NCBI RefSeq assembly: GCF_045348435.1 | Contig: NZ_CP157484.1 | Location: forward strand, 5,394,001-5,458,000 | From: Alsobacter sp045348435 | Lineage (GTDB): Bacteria > Pseudomonadota > Alphaproteobacteria > Rhizobiales > Beijerinckiaceae | Length of the DNA stretch: 64,000 bases | Direction of reading: 5' to 3' | Part shown: piece after piece, positions 1 to 10,200 of the stretch | Layout: each line of letters starts with the position of its first letter | Numbering within the stretch: position 1 is the stretch's first letter | Translations under genes and position numbers: made by a program | Notes under the pieces: model-generated | What the model was told of the DNA's origin: nothing | Database searches by the model: none | What the model saw: only the letters and a program-made list of their open reading frames with translations

Positions 1-28
1 GTCCCGTCCCGATCCGCCCGGCCCGCGC

Positions 29-499
29 ATGTCCAACCGAACGCCCGCCACCGCCGCCCTCGACAGGCTCGGCGTGGCCTACGATCTGCACCGCTACGAC
101 TACGACCCTGAGGCGCCGCAGATCGGCCTGCACGCGGCCGAGAGCCTGGGCGTGGATCCCGGCTGCGTGCTCAAGACCCTGATGGCGCTGGTCGACGGCA
201 AGCCCGTCTGCGTGGTGGTTCCTTCCGACCGGGAGGTCAGCATGAAGCGCCTCGCCGCGGCGGCGGGCGGAAAGTCCGCCCAGATGATGAAACCGGCGGA
301 CGCCGAGAGGTCGACCGGATACCGGGTCGGCGGCATCAGCCCGTTCGGCCAGAGAAAGGCGGTCCGGACCTTCGTCGACGCCGGCGGCCTCGGCCAGGCC
401 CGCGTCTTCGTCAATGGCGGACAGCGCGGCCTGCAGGTCCGTCTCGCCCCGGGCGATCTTGTGCGGGCGCTGGACGCCGCGGTCGAGCCGCTGTGCTGA
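29..499 (+). CDS. ybaK: YbaK/EbsC-family aminoacyl-tRNA deacylase
   Basis: A 156-residue single-domain protein of the YbaK/ProX editing family. Family members hydrolyse mischarged aminoacyl-tRNA in trans, typically Cys-tRNA(Pro), in the cytosol. The family pattern is visible: an N-terminal helix (TPATAALDRLGV), the hydrophobic strand with lysine in CVLKTLMALVDG near residue 50, the VVVPSDREV strand, and the conserved GGISPFGQ loop near residue 103. Length matches the family (about 155-160). The ATG lies 28 bases from the window edge, so its promoter and upstream neighbour are not visible. The downstream gene ahcY has its own promoter region, so this is probably the end of another unit. Family assignment is firm; the exact tRNA substrate (Cys versus Ala on tRNA-Pro) is not readable from the sequence. 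Confidence 0.88.
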   Translation: MSNRTPATAALDRLGVAYDLHRYDYDPEAPQIGLHAAESLGVDPGCVLKTLMALVDGKPVCVVVPSDREVSMKRLAAAAGGKSAQMMKPADAERSTGYRVGGISPFGQRKAVRTFVDAGGLGQARVFVNGGQRGLQVRLAPGDLVRALDAAVEPLC

Positions 500-511
500 C
501 GCGCACGGACG

Positions 512-536
512 TATAAAGATTTCTTTATATCTTTAT
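512..536. promoter_or_regulatory. Three tandem ATAAAGAT-type half-sites upstream of ahcY, candidate SahR-like operator
   Basis: Three contiguous 8-base units occupy 513-520 (ATAAAGAT), 521-528 (TTCTTTAT) and 529-536 (ATCTTTAT). The first two make a perfect inverted repeat with 8-base arms (512-519 and 522-529), and the third repeats the second in tandem. The block is strikingly AT-rich between GC-rich neighbours and abuts the putative ahcY promoter. ArsR-family SAH-responsive repressors (SahR) are known to control ahcY and methionine-cycle genes in proteobacteria. Assigning this site to SahR is inference from position and symmetry. Confidence 0.55.
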
Positions 537-563
537 TGCCGCCTTGACGCGTCGCTGCTATAG
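536..563 (+). promoter_or_regulatory. Candidate ahcY promoter
   Basis: A -35-like TTGCCG (536-541) is followed after 16 bases by CTATAG (558-563). The last operator half-site touches the -35 element, so a bound regulator would block it. A second TTGACG at 544-549 is too close to any -10 to be used with CTATAG. Confidence 0.4.
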
Positions 564-605
564 AGCACGCCACAGTTTCATCGCCACCAACCGGGGCCGA
601 GAGCC

Positions 606-2012
<1,407 letters not shown>

Positions 2013-2058
2013 CCGGTTCTTCAGCCGCAGCGCTGAAGTTTTCCGCACCGAAACCGCG

Positions 2059-2090
2059 ACCCGGCCGCAACACGGCCGGGTTGTTTCGTT
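2059..2090 (+). terminator. Rho-independent terminator of ahcY
   Basis: A perfect 9-bp stem (ACCCGGCCG at 2059-2067, complement at 2073-2081) with a 5-base loop CAACA is followed by the T-rich TTGTTTCGTT. It sits 46 bases after the ahcY stop. Confidence 0.8.
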
Positions 2091-2122
2091 TCGGGGCGCC
2101 GAAAGTGACCGTCAAGGCGACG

Positions 2123-2171
2123 TTAACCACTTCCGGGCGGAGTCGAGGCGAGTCTATTGTGAGCTTGATTC
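2123..2171 (+). promoter_or_regulatory. Cell-cycle type control region ahead of the divL-like gene: three GANTC sites and a CtrA-like half-site
   Basis: This covers the informative part of the 333-base gap between ahcY and the kinase. GANTC sites (targets of the methylase CcrM) occur at 2140-2144, 2150-2154 and 2167-2171, three in 32 bases. TTAACCA at 2123-2129 resembles a CtrA half-site. CTATTG at 2154-2159 could be a -10 element lying between GANTC sites 2 and 3, with no good -35. GcrA/CcrM control of cell-cycle genes through promoter GANTC sites is established in Caulobacter; its use here is inference. The remaining gap (2172-2345) holds nothing I can name. Confidence 0.45.
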
Positions 2172-2345
2172 GGCGGACCGGACGAAGACGGACGCGTGGG
2201 CTGGGGGCGGCCCGAGCAATCGATCGACCAGGGCGCGAGCGGCGCGTGCCTGGGTGGGTGGGGCGGCTTCCGGGCCCGTCGATCCGATGCGCATCGCGCA
2301 GCGGCTCGTGGGCCTGTCGGCGCGAATGTCAGAGGATGGGCGAGG

Positions 2346-4880
2346 ATGGCCGATGGACGGCAGGAGCACGGAATCCGTCGTGACCGCCGAAGATCGTCGC
2401 GCACGCTGCTCGTCCACATCCGCAGGCTGACGGCTTCGACCGCGCTGGCGGGCGGCACGCTGGCGCTCGCCGGCGGGGCGGCTCCGGCCGCGACGTTTCT
2501 GGACACTCTCCTGAACCTTCCCCAGCGCGTCGACCCGCATGGCGCGGTCGGCCTGGCGGTCTTCATGGGGCTGGTGGTCTTCGCCACCACGACGGCCCTG
2601 ATCCATCTCACGCAATGGCGGCGCTGGCACGAGCGGGAAGCGGCCATCGCGGCCGAGAACGGCGAACTGCGCGCCCGCAACGACAGGGCCGACATCCTGC
2701 TGGCGGCCGAGCCGCAGCTCGTCATCGCCTGGGGCGGACATTCGGGCGAGCCCGTCATCGAGGGCGACCTTGCGGTGATCGGCGAGACCCTCGCGGCCCG
2801 CCGGGTGCTGGGCTTCGGCTCCTGGCTGCCCTCCGCCCAGGCGCAGGCGATCGAAACGGCCGTGGACCGCCTCAAGAAGCGCGGCGAAGGCTTCCGCATG
2901 ACGGTGCGCAGCACGGCGGGGCGCATCCTGGAGGCCGAGGGCAGGCCCGTGATGGGCCGCGCCGTCCTGCGCATCCGGGAGGTCTCGGGCGACAGGCTGG
3001 AGCTTTTGCATCTGCGCGAGCGGATCCAGCAGGCCACCGCCGACGTGCAGAGCTTCCAGGCCCTGCTCGACGCGATTCCGCAGCCGCTGTGGCGGCGCGA
3101 CGCGGAGGGCAAGCTCGCCTGGGTGAACCAGGCCTACGCCCGCGCCGTCGAGGCGCCCGACGCGGCGGAGGCCATCTCGGCCGGCGTCGAGCTCCTCGAC
3201 AAGCAGGCGCGCGACGAGGCTCTGCGGGCGCGGATGCGCATGGGCCAGTTCGACGGCCAGTGCGCGGCGGTCTCGGCCGGACAGCGCCGGATCTTCCAGG
3301 TTCTCGACGTCACCGCCGCCGACGGCTCCGTCGGCATGGCCACGGACGTGTCGGATCGCGAGGCCCTGCGGCTCGAACTGGCGCGCCTGAACGACAACCA
3401 CGCAGTCACGCTCGACCAGCTGCCGACCGCCGTGGCGGTGTTCGACAACCTCAAGCGGCTGAAATTCTGCAACGCCGCCTATCGCGACCTGTGGCAGCTC
3501 GACGCCGCCTATCTGGACAGCCATCCCACCGACGGCGAGATCCTCGACCGCCTGCGCAACGAGCGGCGCCTGCCCGAGCAGGCCGACTACCGCGGCTGGA
3601 AGAAGGCCCTGCTGGAGGCCTACCGCGCCGTCGAGCCGCGCGAGACGTCCTGGTACCTGCCCGACGGGCGCACCCTGCGGGTGGTCACCAACCCCAACCC
3701 GGACGGCGGCGTCACCTATCTGTTCGACGACGTCACCGAGCGCTTCCAGCTCAAGACCCAGTTCAACGCCCTGCTGCGGGTGCAGGGCGAGACGCTCGAC
3801 ACCCTCAAGGAGGGCGTCGCCGTGTTCGGAACGGACGGGCGCCTCAAGCTCCACAATCCGGCTTTCGCCAGCCTTTGGCGGCTGTCCAACAGCCTGATCG
3901 CCGATCGCCCCCACATCGACGCCATCGTGGCGCAGGCGCGCGAGCAGCACCCGGACGACGACGCCTGGAACGCCATCCGGGGCGCGGTCGCCGGCCTCAG
4001 CGAGATGCGGCAGGGCTTCTCCATGCGCATGGAGCGCCGCGACGGAACGGTGCTGGATTGCGCCGCCGCGCCGCTGCCCGACGGCGCCACGCTGATCACC
4101 TTCGTGGATGTCACCGCCACCGTGAACGTCGAGCGGGCCCTGACCGAGCGCAACGACGCCCTGGAGAAGGCCGGCCAGCTGCGCGAGAGCTTCGTCCACC
4201 ACGTGTCCTACGAGCTGCGCTCGCCGCTCACCAACGTGATCGGGTTCACCCAGCTCCTCGCGGACGGGACCGTGGGGCCCCTCAACGAGCGCCAGAAGGA
4301 ATATGCCGGGCACATCATGCGCTCGTCGGCGGCCCTGATGGCCATCATCGACGACATCCTCGATCTCGCCACCGTCGACACCGGCGAGATGGCGCTGACG
4401 CTCGGCCAGGTCGACATTCGCGAGACGATCGACGCGGCGGTCGCCGGCGTGCAGGACCGCATCGCCGAGCTGAAGCTGAACCTCGTGCTGGACGTCCCGA
4501 ACTCGATCGGCGGCATGGTGGCGGACGGCAAGCGCGTCCGGCAGGTGCTGTTCAACCTGCTCTCGAATGCGGTCGGCTTCTCCCGTGAGGGCCAGACCGT
4601 GACCTTGACGGCCGAACGCCGGGACGCCGAGATCGTGTTCCGCGTCCGCGACGAGGGCCGGGGCATCCCGCCTGAACTGCTCGACCGGGTTTTCGACCGA
4701 TTCGAGAGTCATTCTGGCGGATCGCGCCATCGCGGCGTCGGCCTGGGCCTGTCGATCGTGCGCTCCTTCGTGGAGCTGCATGGCGGAAAGGTCAGCATCG
4801 CATCGAAGACGGACCGGGGGACGGTCGTGACCTGCGTGTTCCCCCTGAATGGTGTTCCCGCGCGCGCCGCGGCGGAGTGA
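2346..4880 (+). CDS. divL: DivL-like multi-PAS sensor kinase with Tyr replacing the catalytic His
   Basis: An 844-residue membrane protein. Two hydrophobic segments (about 31-49 and 67-87) are followed by several PAS-like regions (about 230-600), a HisKA-type dimerisation helix and a HATPase domain. The ATPase boxes are intact: NLLSNA, DEGRGIPPEL and GVGLGLSIVRSF. The phospho-acceptor box reads HHVSYELRSPL: the residue that is His in ordinary kinases is Tyr622. This is the signature of Caulobacter DivL, which steers the CckA-CtrA phosphorelay by protein contact instead of by its own His phosphorylation. I start at ATG 2346 because AGAGGA lies 10 bases before it; the frame stays open further upstream, from a GTG at 2196. 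The stop is 13 bases before the tsaE-amgK start. The DivL assignment rests on the Tyr box, architecture and position; the interaction partners are inferred. Confidence 0.8.
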   Translation: MADGRQEHGIRRDRRRSSRTLLVHIRRLTASTALAGGTLALAGGAAPAATFLDTLLNLPQRVDPHGAVGLAVFMGLVVFATTTALIHLTQWRRWHEREAAIAAENGELRARNDRADILLAAEPQLVIAWGGHSGEPVIEGDLAVIGETLAARRVLGFGSWLPSAQAQAIETAVDRLKKRGEGFRMTVRSTAGRILEAEGRPVMGRAVLRIREVSGDRLELLHLRERIQQATADVQSFQALLDAIPQPLWRRDAEGKLAWVNQAYARAVEAPDAAEAISAGVELLDKQARDEALRARMRMGQFDGQCAAVSAGQRRIFQVLDVTAADGSVGMATDVSDREALRLELARLNDNHAVTLDQLPTAVAVFDNLKRLKFCNAAYRDLWQLDAAYLDSHPTDGEILDRLRNERRLPEQADYRGWKKALLEAYRAVEPRETSWYLPDGRTLRVVTNPNPDGGVTYLFDDVTERFQLKTQFNALLRVQGETLDTLKEGVAVFGTDGRLKLHNPAFASLWRLSNSLIADRPHIDAIVAQAREQHPDDDAWNAIRGAVAGLSEMRQGFSMRMERRDGTVLDCAAAPLPDGATLITFVDVTATVNVERALTERNDALEKAGQLRESFVHHVSYELRSPLTNVIGFTQLLADGTVGPLNERQKEYAGHIMRSSAALMAIIDDILDLATVDTGEMALTLGQVDIRETIDAAVAGVQDRIAELKLNLVLDVPNSIGGMVADGKRVRQVLFNLLSNAVGFSREGQTVTLTAERRDAEIVFRVRDEGRGIPPELLDRVFDRFESHSGGSRHRGVGLGLSIVRSFVELHGGKVSIASKTDRGTVVTCVFPLNGVPARAAAE

Positions 4881-4893
4881 GGAGGCCCGCGTC

Positions 4894-6462
4894 ATGGTCG
4901 ACGACCCTGGACGCTCGTCGTTGCCCGAGGCGCGATGGATCATCGACCTGCCGGACGAGGCCGCCACCGCGCGGCTGGCGCGCGAGCTTGCGCCCATCAT
5001 GCAATCGGGCGACCTCGTCACCCTGTCGGGCGACCTCGGCGCGGGCAAGACGACCTTCGCGCGCGCCCTGATCCGGGAGCTGACCGGCGATCCCGCCCTG
5101 GAGGCGCCGAGCCCGACCTTCACGCTGATGCAGAGCTATGCGGGGCCGCGCTTCGCCATCGTGCACGCCGATCTCTACCGCATCGGCGGCGCGGACGAGC
5201 TGGCCGAGCTCGGCTGGGAGGAGGCGGCCGAGGATTCGCTCGTGCTGGTGGAGTGGCCCGAGCGGGCCGGCTTCCTGCTGACGACCGAGCGGCTCGACGT
5301 CGCCCTCAGCCTCGACGCCTCGGCGGGCGATACGCGCCGCCGCGCCGTGCTGACCGGGCTCGGCGCCTGGGCCGCCCGCATCGAGCGGGCGCACGCCACC
5401 CATGACCTTCTGGCGCAGGCCGGCTGGGCCAGCGCCCGCCGCGAGCACCTGCAGGGCGACGCCTCGACCCGCGCCTATGAGCGGCTCACCTTGGGCGACC
5501 AGCGCGCCATCCTGATGATCTCGCCGCGCCGGCCGGACGGCCCGCCGGTGCGCATGGGCAAGCCCTACAGCGCCATCGCCCGTCTGGCCGAGAGCGTGCA
5601 CCCCTTCGTCGCCCTGGCGGACGGGCTTCGCCACGAAGGGCTGAGCGCGCCGGCGATCCTGGCCGCGAATCTCGACGTCGGCCTGCTGCTGATCGAGGAC
5701 TTCGGCGACGAGCCTGTCGTCGACCGGAACGGCCCCATCCCGGAGCGCTACGCCGAGGCCGCGGCGGTGCTGGCGACGCTGCATGGCCGCGAGCTGCCGA
5801 CGACGCTGCCCATCCTCGACGACGCGAACTACGCCATTCCGCCCTTCGACGTCGACGCCTATCTGATCGAGGTCGAGCTGGTGCTCGACTGGTACGTGCC
5901 GCACGTGCTGGGCAGCGAGGTCTCGGGCTCGGTCCGCAGCCATTTCGTCCGCCTGTGGCGCGAGGCGCTCGAGCCGATCGTGGCCTCGCCCGCGACCTGG
6001 ACGCTGCGCGACTATCACTCCCCTAACCTGATCTGGCTGCCGCGCCGCGAGGGCGTGCAGCGCGTCGGGCTGCTGGACTTCCAGGACGCCCTCCTGGGGC
6101 ATCCGGCCTATGACTGCGTCTCGCTCATGCAGGACGCGCGGGTGGACGTGTCCGAGGAGCTCGAGCTGAAGCTCGTCAGCCACTACGCGCGGCTGCGCCG
6201 GTCGGCGGACCCGGCCTTCGACATGGGGGACTTCGCCCGCGCCTACGCGGTGCTGGGCGCGCAGCGGGCGACCAAGATCCTCGGCATCTTCGCCCGGCTC
6301 GACCGGCGCGACGGCAAGCCCCAGTATCTGCGGCACCTGCCGCGGATCGAGCGCTATATCCGGCGCGATCTCTCCCATCCGGTATTGTCGGACCTGAAGG
6401 TCTGGTATGAGACGAATCTGCCGTCGCTCTTCGCGGCGCACGGGCAGGAGGCGTCGGCCTGA
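4894..6462 (+). CDS. tsaE-amgK: Fusion of TsaE (tRNA t6A ATPase) with an AmgK-like sugar phosphotransferase
   Basis: A two-domain protein of 522 residues. Residues 1 to about 160 are TsaE, the ATPase of the TsaB-TsaD-TsaE complex that makes t6A37 on ANN-decoding tRNAs: Walker A GDLGAGKT with Lys52, then PSPTFTLM and HADLYRI. From about 165 on it is an aminoglycoside-phosphotransferase fold with catalytic Asp373 and Asn378 in LRDYHSPN, and metal-binding Asp395 in LLDFQD. That half resembles AmgK, the anomeric MurNAc/GlcNAc kinase of cell-wall recycling, and the very next gene is a MurU-like nucleotidyltransferase, the AmgK partner. The ATG at 4894 has GAGGAGG 8 bases upstream; the frame is open to 4849 without a better start. 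This fusion is known from related alphaproteobacteria. Substrate specificity of the kinase half is inferred from context. Confidence 0.85.
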   Translation: MVDDPGRSSLPEARWIIDLPDEAATARLARELAPIMQSGDLVTLSGDLGAGKTTFARALIRELTGDPALEAPSPTFTLMQSYAGPRFAIVHADLYRIGGADELAELGWEEAAEDSLVLVEWPERAGFLLTTERLDVALSLDASAGDTRRRAVLTGLGAWAARIERAHATHDLLAQAGWASARREHLQGDASTRAYERLTLGDQRAILMISPRRPDGPPVRMGKPYSAIARLAESVHPFVALADGLRHEGLSAPAILAANLDVGLLLIEDFGDEPVVDRNGPIPERYAEAAAVLATLHGRELPTTLPILDDANYAIPPFDVDAYLIEVELVLDWYVPHVLGSEVSGSVRSHFVRLWREALEPIVASPATWTLRDYHSPNLIWLPRREGVQRVGLLDFQDALLGHPAYDCVSLMQDARVDVSEELELKLVSHYARLRRSADPAFDMGDFARAYAVLGAQRATKILGIFARLDRRDGKPQYLRHLPRIERYIRRDLSHPVLSDLKVWYETNLPSLFAAHGQEASA

Positions 6463-6500
6463 GCCGCCCTCCGCTCCCCCAGACCGGAACCCCTCGGCTC

Positions 6501-7238
6501 ATGCCCTCCGCAACCCATCCGTCCCGTCCTGACCACGCCATGGTGCTCGCCGCGGGGCTCGGCACCCGCATGCGGCCGATCACCGACGCCATCCCCAAGC
6601 CCCTGGTGCGGGTGGCCGGCAAGACGCTGATCGACCACATCCTCGATCCCCTGGCCGAGGCCGGGGTGACGACCGCCGTCGTCAACGTGCATTACCGGGC
6701 CGACCAGATGGAGGCGCATCTGCGTGGCCGCAGCGCGCCCCGGATCGTGATCTCCGACGAGCGGGCCGAGCTTCTGGATTCCGGGGGCGGCGTGAAGAAG
6801 GCGCTGCCGCATCTGGGTCGGCGGCCCTTTTACGTGCTCAACGCCGATTCGTTCTGGATCGACGGCCCGCGGCCGAACCTCGCCCGGCTCGGCGACGCCT
6901 TCGACCCCGCCCGCATGGACATCCTGATGCTGGTCGCCGCCACCGCGACCTCGACGGGCTATGACGGCGTCGGCGACTTCGCCATGACGCCCGAGGGACG
7001 CCTCGTCCGCCGGGCCGAGCGGCAGGTCGCCCCCTTCGTGTATGCGGGCGTGCTGGCGCTCTCGCCCGCGCTGTTCGACGGCGCGCCGGACGGGCCCTTC
7101 TCGCTGAACCGCCTCTTCGACCGCGCCGCCGAGCGCGAGCGCCTCTACGGCCTGCGCCTCGACGGCCTGTGGCTGCATGTCGGGACCCCGGAGGCGATCG
7201 CGATGGCCGAGGAACAGATCCTGGAAAGCGCCCGCTGA
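6501..7238 (+). CDS. murU: MurU-like sugar-1-phosphate nucleotidyltransferase
   Basis: A 245-residue NTP-transferase. The N-terminal signature is clear: VLAAGLGTRMRP (residues 15-26) for nucleotide binding, the Lys of IPKPLV, then VNVHYRADQM and the metal-binding NADSFW near 114. MurU makes UDP-MurNAc from MurNAc-1-phosphate in the AmgK-MurU recycling route, which bypasses de novo synthesis and fosfomycin inhibition in pseudomonads. Its position 38 bases after the AmgK-like gene is the main reason for MurU over a mannose- or glucose-1-phosphate enzyme. The start could also be the Met at about 6540, directly before VLAAG. The stop codon is immediately followed by the addB ATG with no spacing, implying translational coupling. 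Confidence 0.8.
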   Translation: MPSATHPSRPDHAMVLAAGLGTRMRPITDAIPKPLVRVAGKTLIDHILDPLAEAGVTTAVVNVHYRADQMEAHLRGRSAPRIVISDERAELLDSGGGVKKALPHLGRRPFYVLNADSFWIDGPRPNLARLGDAFDPARMDILMLVAATATSTGYDGVGDFAMTPEGRLVRRAERQVAPFVYAGVLALSPALFDGAPDGPFSLNRLFDRAAERERLYGLRLDGLWLHVGTPEAIAMAEEQILESAR

Positions 7239-10200
7239 ATGCGCGGGGCCGCCGCCCGCCTGTTCACGATCTCGCCGGGGTCGCCCTTCCTGGCGACGCT
7301 CGCGGACGCGCTCTTGGGCGGGCGCGTCATTCCCGGCTGGCCCGATCTCTCCGACCCGCTGCAGCTCTCGCAGGCGACTGTGTTCCTGCCCACCCGCCGC
7401 GCCGCGCGGGCGCTCGCGACCCTGCTGGCGCAGCGCATGGAGGCGGGCGCGGTTCTGCTGCCCCGCATCGTGCCGCTCGGCGACGTCGACGACGCCGAGG
7501 AGGCCAGCCTGTTCGCGGCGATCGGCGGCGCGGGCGCGGACGCGTTCTCCGCCCAGGATGCGCTGGCCGCGCATGACGCGGCGGCGCTGCCGCCCGAGGC
7601 TCTCGACGCGCAGCGGCGGCTCGAGCTCGCCAACCTGATCCTCGCCTGGGCGCGCGGGGTGGGCGCCGCCATGATGAAGCTGGGCGATTCCGAGCCTCTG
7701 CTCGTGCCCTCGTCCCCGGCCGACGCGCTCGGGCTGGCGGGCGACCTCGGCGCCCTCATCGACACCCTGGCGATCCACGGCAAGTCCGTCGACGACATCC
7801 ACAGGCTGGTGCCGGACCGGTTCGACCCCTACTGGAAGATCACCCGCGACTTCCTGGCGATTGCGGCCGAGTTCTGGCCCCGGCGCGCCGCCGAACTGGG
7901 CGTCATGGACGCCTCCCTGCGCCGCCACACGATCCTGACCGGCGAGGCCGCGCGGCTGCTGCGCGAGCGGCCGGACGCGCCCATGATCGTGGCCGGCTCC
8001 ACCGGCTCCATGCCGGCGACGGCGGCGCTGATCGGCGCGGTGGCGCGGCTGCCGCGCGGCGCCGTGGTGCTGCCCGGCCTCGACAAGCGCCTGGACGAGG
8101 CCTCGTGGACGACCATCCCGGAGCGCCACGACCTGTTCGGGACGGGCCATCCCGGCCACCCGCAGGCCCTGCTGTGCCGCCTGCTGGCGGATCTCGGCGT
8201 CGGCCGGGACGAGGTGGAGGAGCTGGGCCGCCCCGCGCCGGCGCTGGAGGCGCGCGAGCGCCTGCTCTCGGAGGCGCTGCGTCCGGCCGAGACCACGGAC
8301 CTGTGGGCGCGCAAGACGGGCCGCCTCTCGGACGCCGTCGTCAGGTCCGCCCTGGCCGACCTGAGGGTGATCGAGGCGGCCGACGACCGCGAGGAGGCCC
8401 AGGCCATCGCGGTGGCCCTGCGCGAGGCGCTGGAGGACCCGGACGCCGCCGCGGCCCTGATCACGCCCGACCGCACCCTGGCCGAGCGCGTCTGCGCCGA
8501 GCTGAAGCGCTGGTCCATCGTCCTCGACGATTCCGCCGGCATGCCGCTGGGCCGCACCGCTCCGGGCGTGCTGGCCCGGCTGGCGGCCGAGGCCGCCGCG
8601 GAGGGTTTTGCGGCCGTCACCCTGCTGGCGCTGCTCGACCATCCCTTGTGTCGCCTCGGCCTCGCCCGAGCGACCGTGCTGCGCGGACGCGCCGCGCTGG
8701 AGATCGGCGTGCTGCGCGCGCCCGCGCTGCGGCCGGGCCTCGCCGAGCTGGCCGCCGCCGTCGACGCCGCCGAGGCGGCGACCCGTGATCTTAACCAGCG
8801 GCACGCCTGGCCGCGCAAGCGCCTGCGCGACGTCGACTGGGCCGCGGCGCGGGAGGTCGTCGCGGCGCTCGTCGCGGCCTTCGGACCCTTCGCCGCGCCG
8901 CGTCCGGGCCGCCTCGACCTCGTCGCGCTCGCGGCCGACCACGCGGCGGCCGTCGCCGCCGTCGCGACCGCCGGGCCGGACGAGGAGGCCGACGCCTTCG
9001 AGGGACCGGCGGGCGAGGAGCTCGCCGCGATGTTCGACGAGGCCACGCTCGCCCTGACCAGCGGCGTCGAGGGCCGCATGGCGGACTACCCGGCCTTCTT
9101 CTCCGGCCTGATGGCGGGGCGCGTGGCCCGCCGTCCCGACGGCGGCCACCCAAGGCTGAAGATCTGGGGCCTGCTCGAGGCGCGCCTGCTCTCCGCCGAT
9201 CTCGTGGTGCTGGGCGGGCTCGACGAGAAGACCTGGCCGCCCGAGGCCCGCACCGACGCCTTCCTGAACCGGCCGATGCGTCGCGACCTCGGATTGCCGT
9301 CGCCGGAGCGCCGGGTGGGCCAGACGACGCACGACTTCGTCCAGGCGCTCGGCGCCCGCAAGGTCGTGGTCACGCGCGCCCTGAAGCGTGGCGGCGACCC
9401 CACGGTGCGCTCGCGCTTCCTGCAGCGCATGCAGGCGGTTGCCGGCCAGGACGCCTGGAGCCGCTGCGAGGAGGGCGGCCGGCGCCTGCTCGCCCTTGCG
9501 CGCTCGCTCGACCGGCCCGAGGCGGTGTCGCCGGCGCGGCGGCCCAGGCCCATTCCGCCGGCGGACAGGACCCCGGCCCGGCTCAGCGTCACCGAGATCG
9601 AGACGCTGGTGCGCGACCCCTACGCCATCTACGCCAAGCATGTCCTGCGCCTCGAGCCGCTGGACGACATCGCCGGCGAGCCCTCCGCGGCCATCAAGGG
9701 CGTGCTGGTCCATGAGGTCGTGGGCCGCTTCGGCAAGGCCCATCCGACGGCGCTGCCGGCCGACCCCGCGGCCGAGCTCGTGGCTCTCGGCCGCGAGGCC
9801 TTCCAGAACAGCCCGGAGCTGCGCGACCGCCTGGACGTCGTGGCCTTCTGGTGGCCGCGCTTCGTCCGCATGGCGGCCTATGTGGCCGAATGGGAGAAGC
9901 AGCGCCGCCAGCCCGGCATGGCGGTGCTGGCCGAGATCGACGCGAGGCTCGTCATCCCGATGCCGGACGGGTCGGACTTCGTGCTGTCCTGCCGGGCCGA
10001 CCGCATCGAGCTGCTCCCGGACGGGGGCTTCGCGGTGGTGGATTTCAAGACCGGCGCGACTCCCGGCGTGAAGGAGGTGCGGGTCGGCTTCAGCCCGCAG
10101 CTCACGCTGGAGGCCGCCATGGCCAAGCTCGGCGCCTTCGCGGGCGCTCCGGCCGGGCTGCGCGCGCGGGAGCTGACCTATGTGAAGCTGTCCGGGGCGG

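Noticed and set aside
500..605. SAH or SAM riboswitch before ahcY
   Set aside because: Only about 40 bases separate the likely -10 from the ATG, too short for the aptamer, and the AT-rich repeats sit upstream of the promoter, as a protein operator would.
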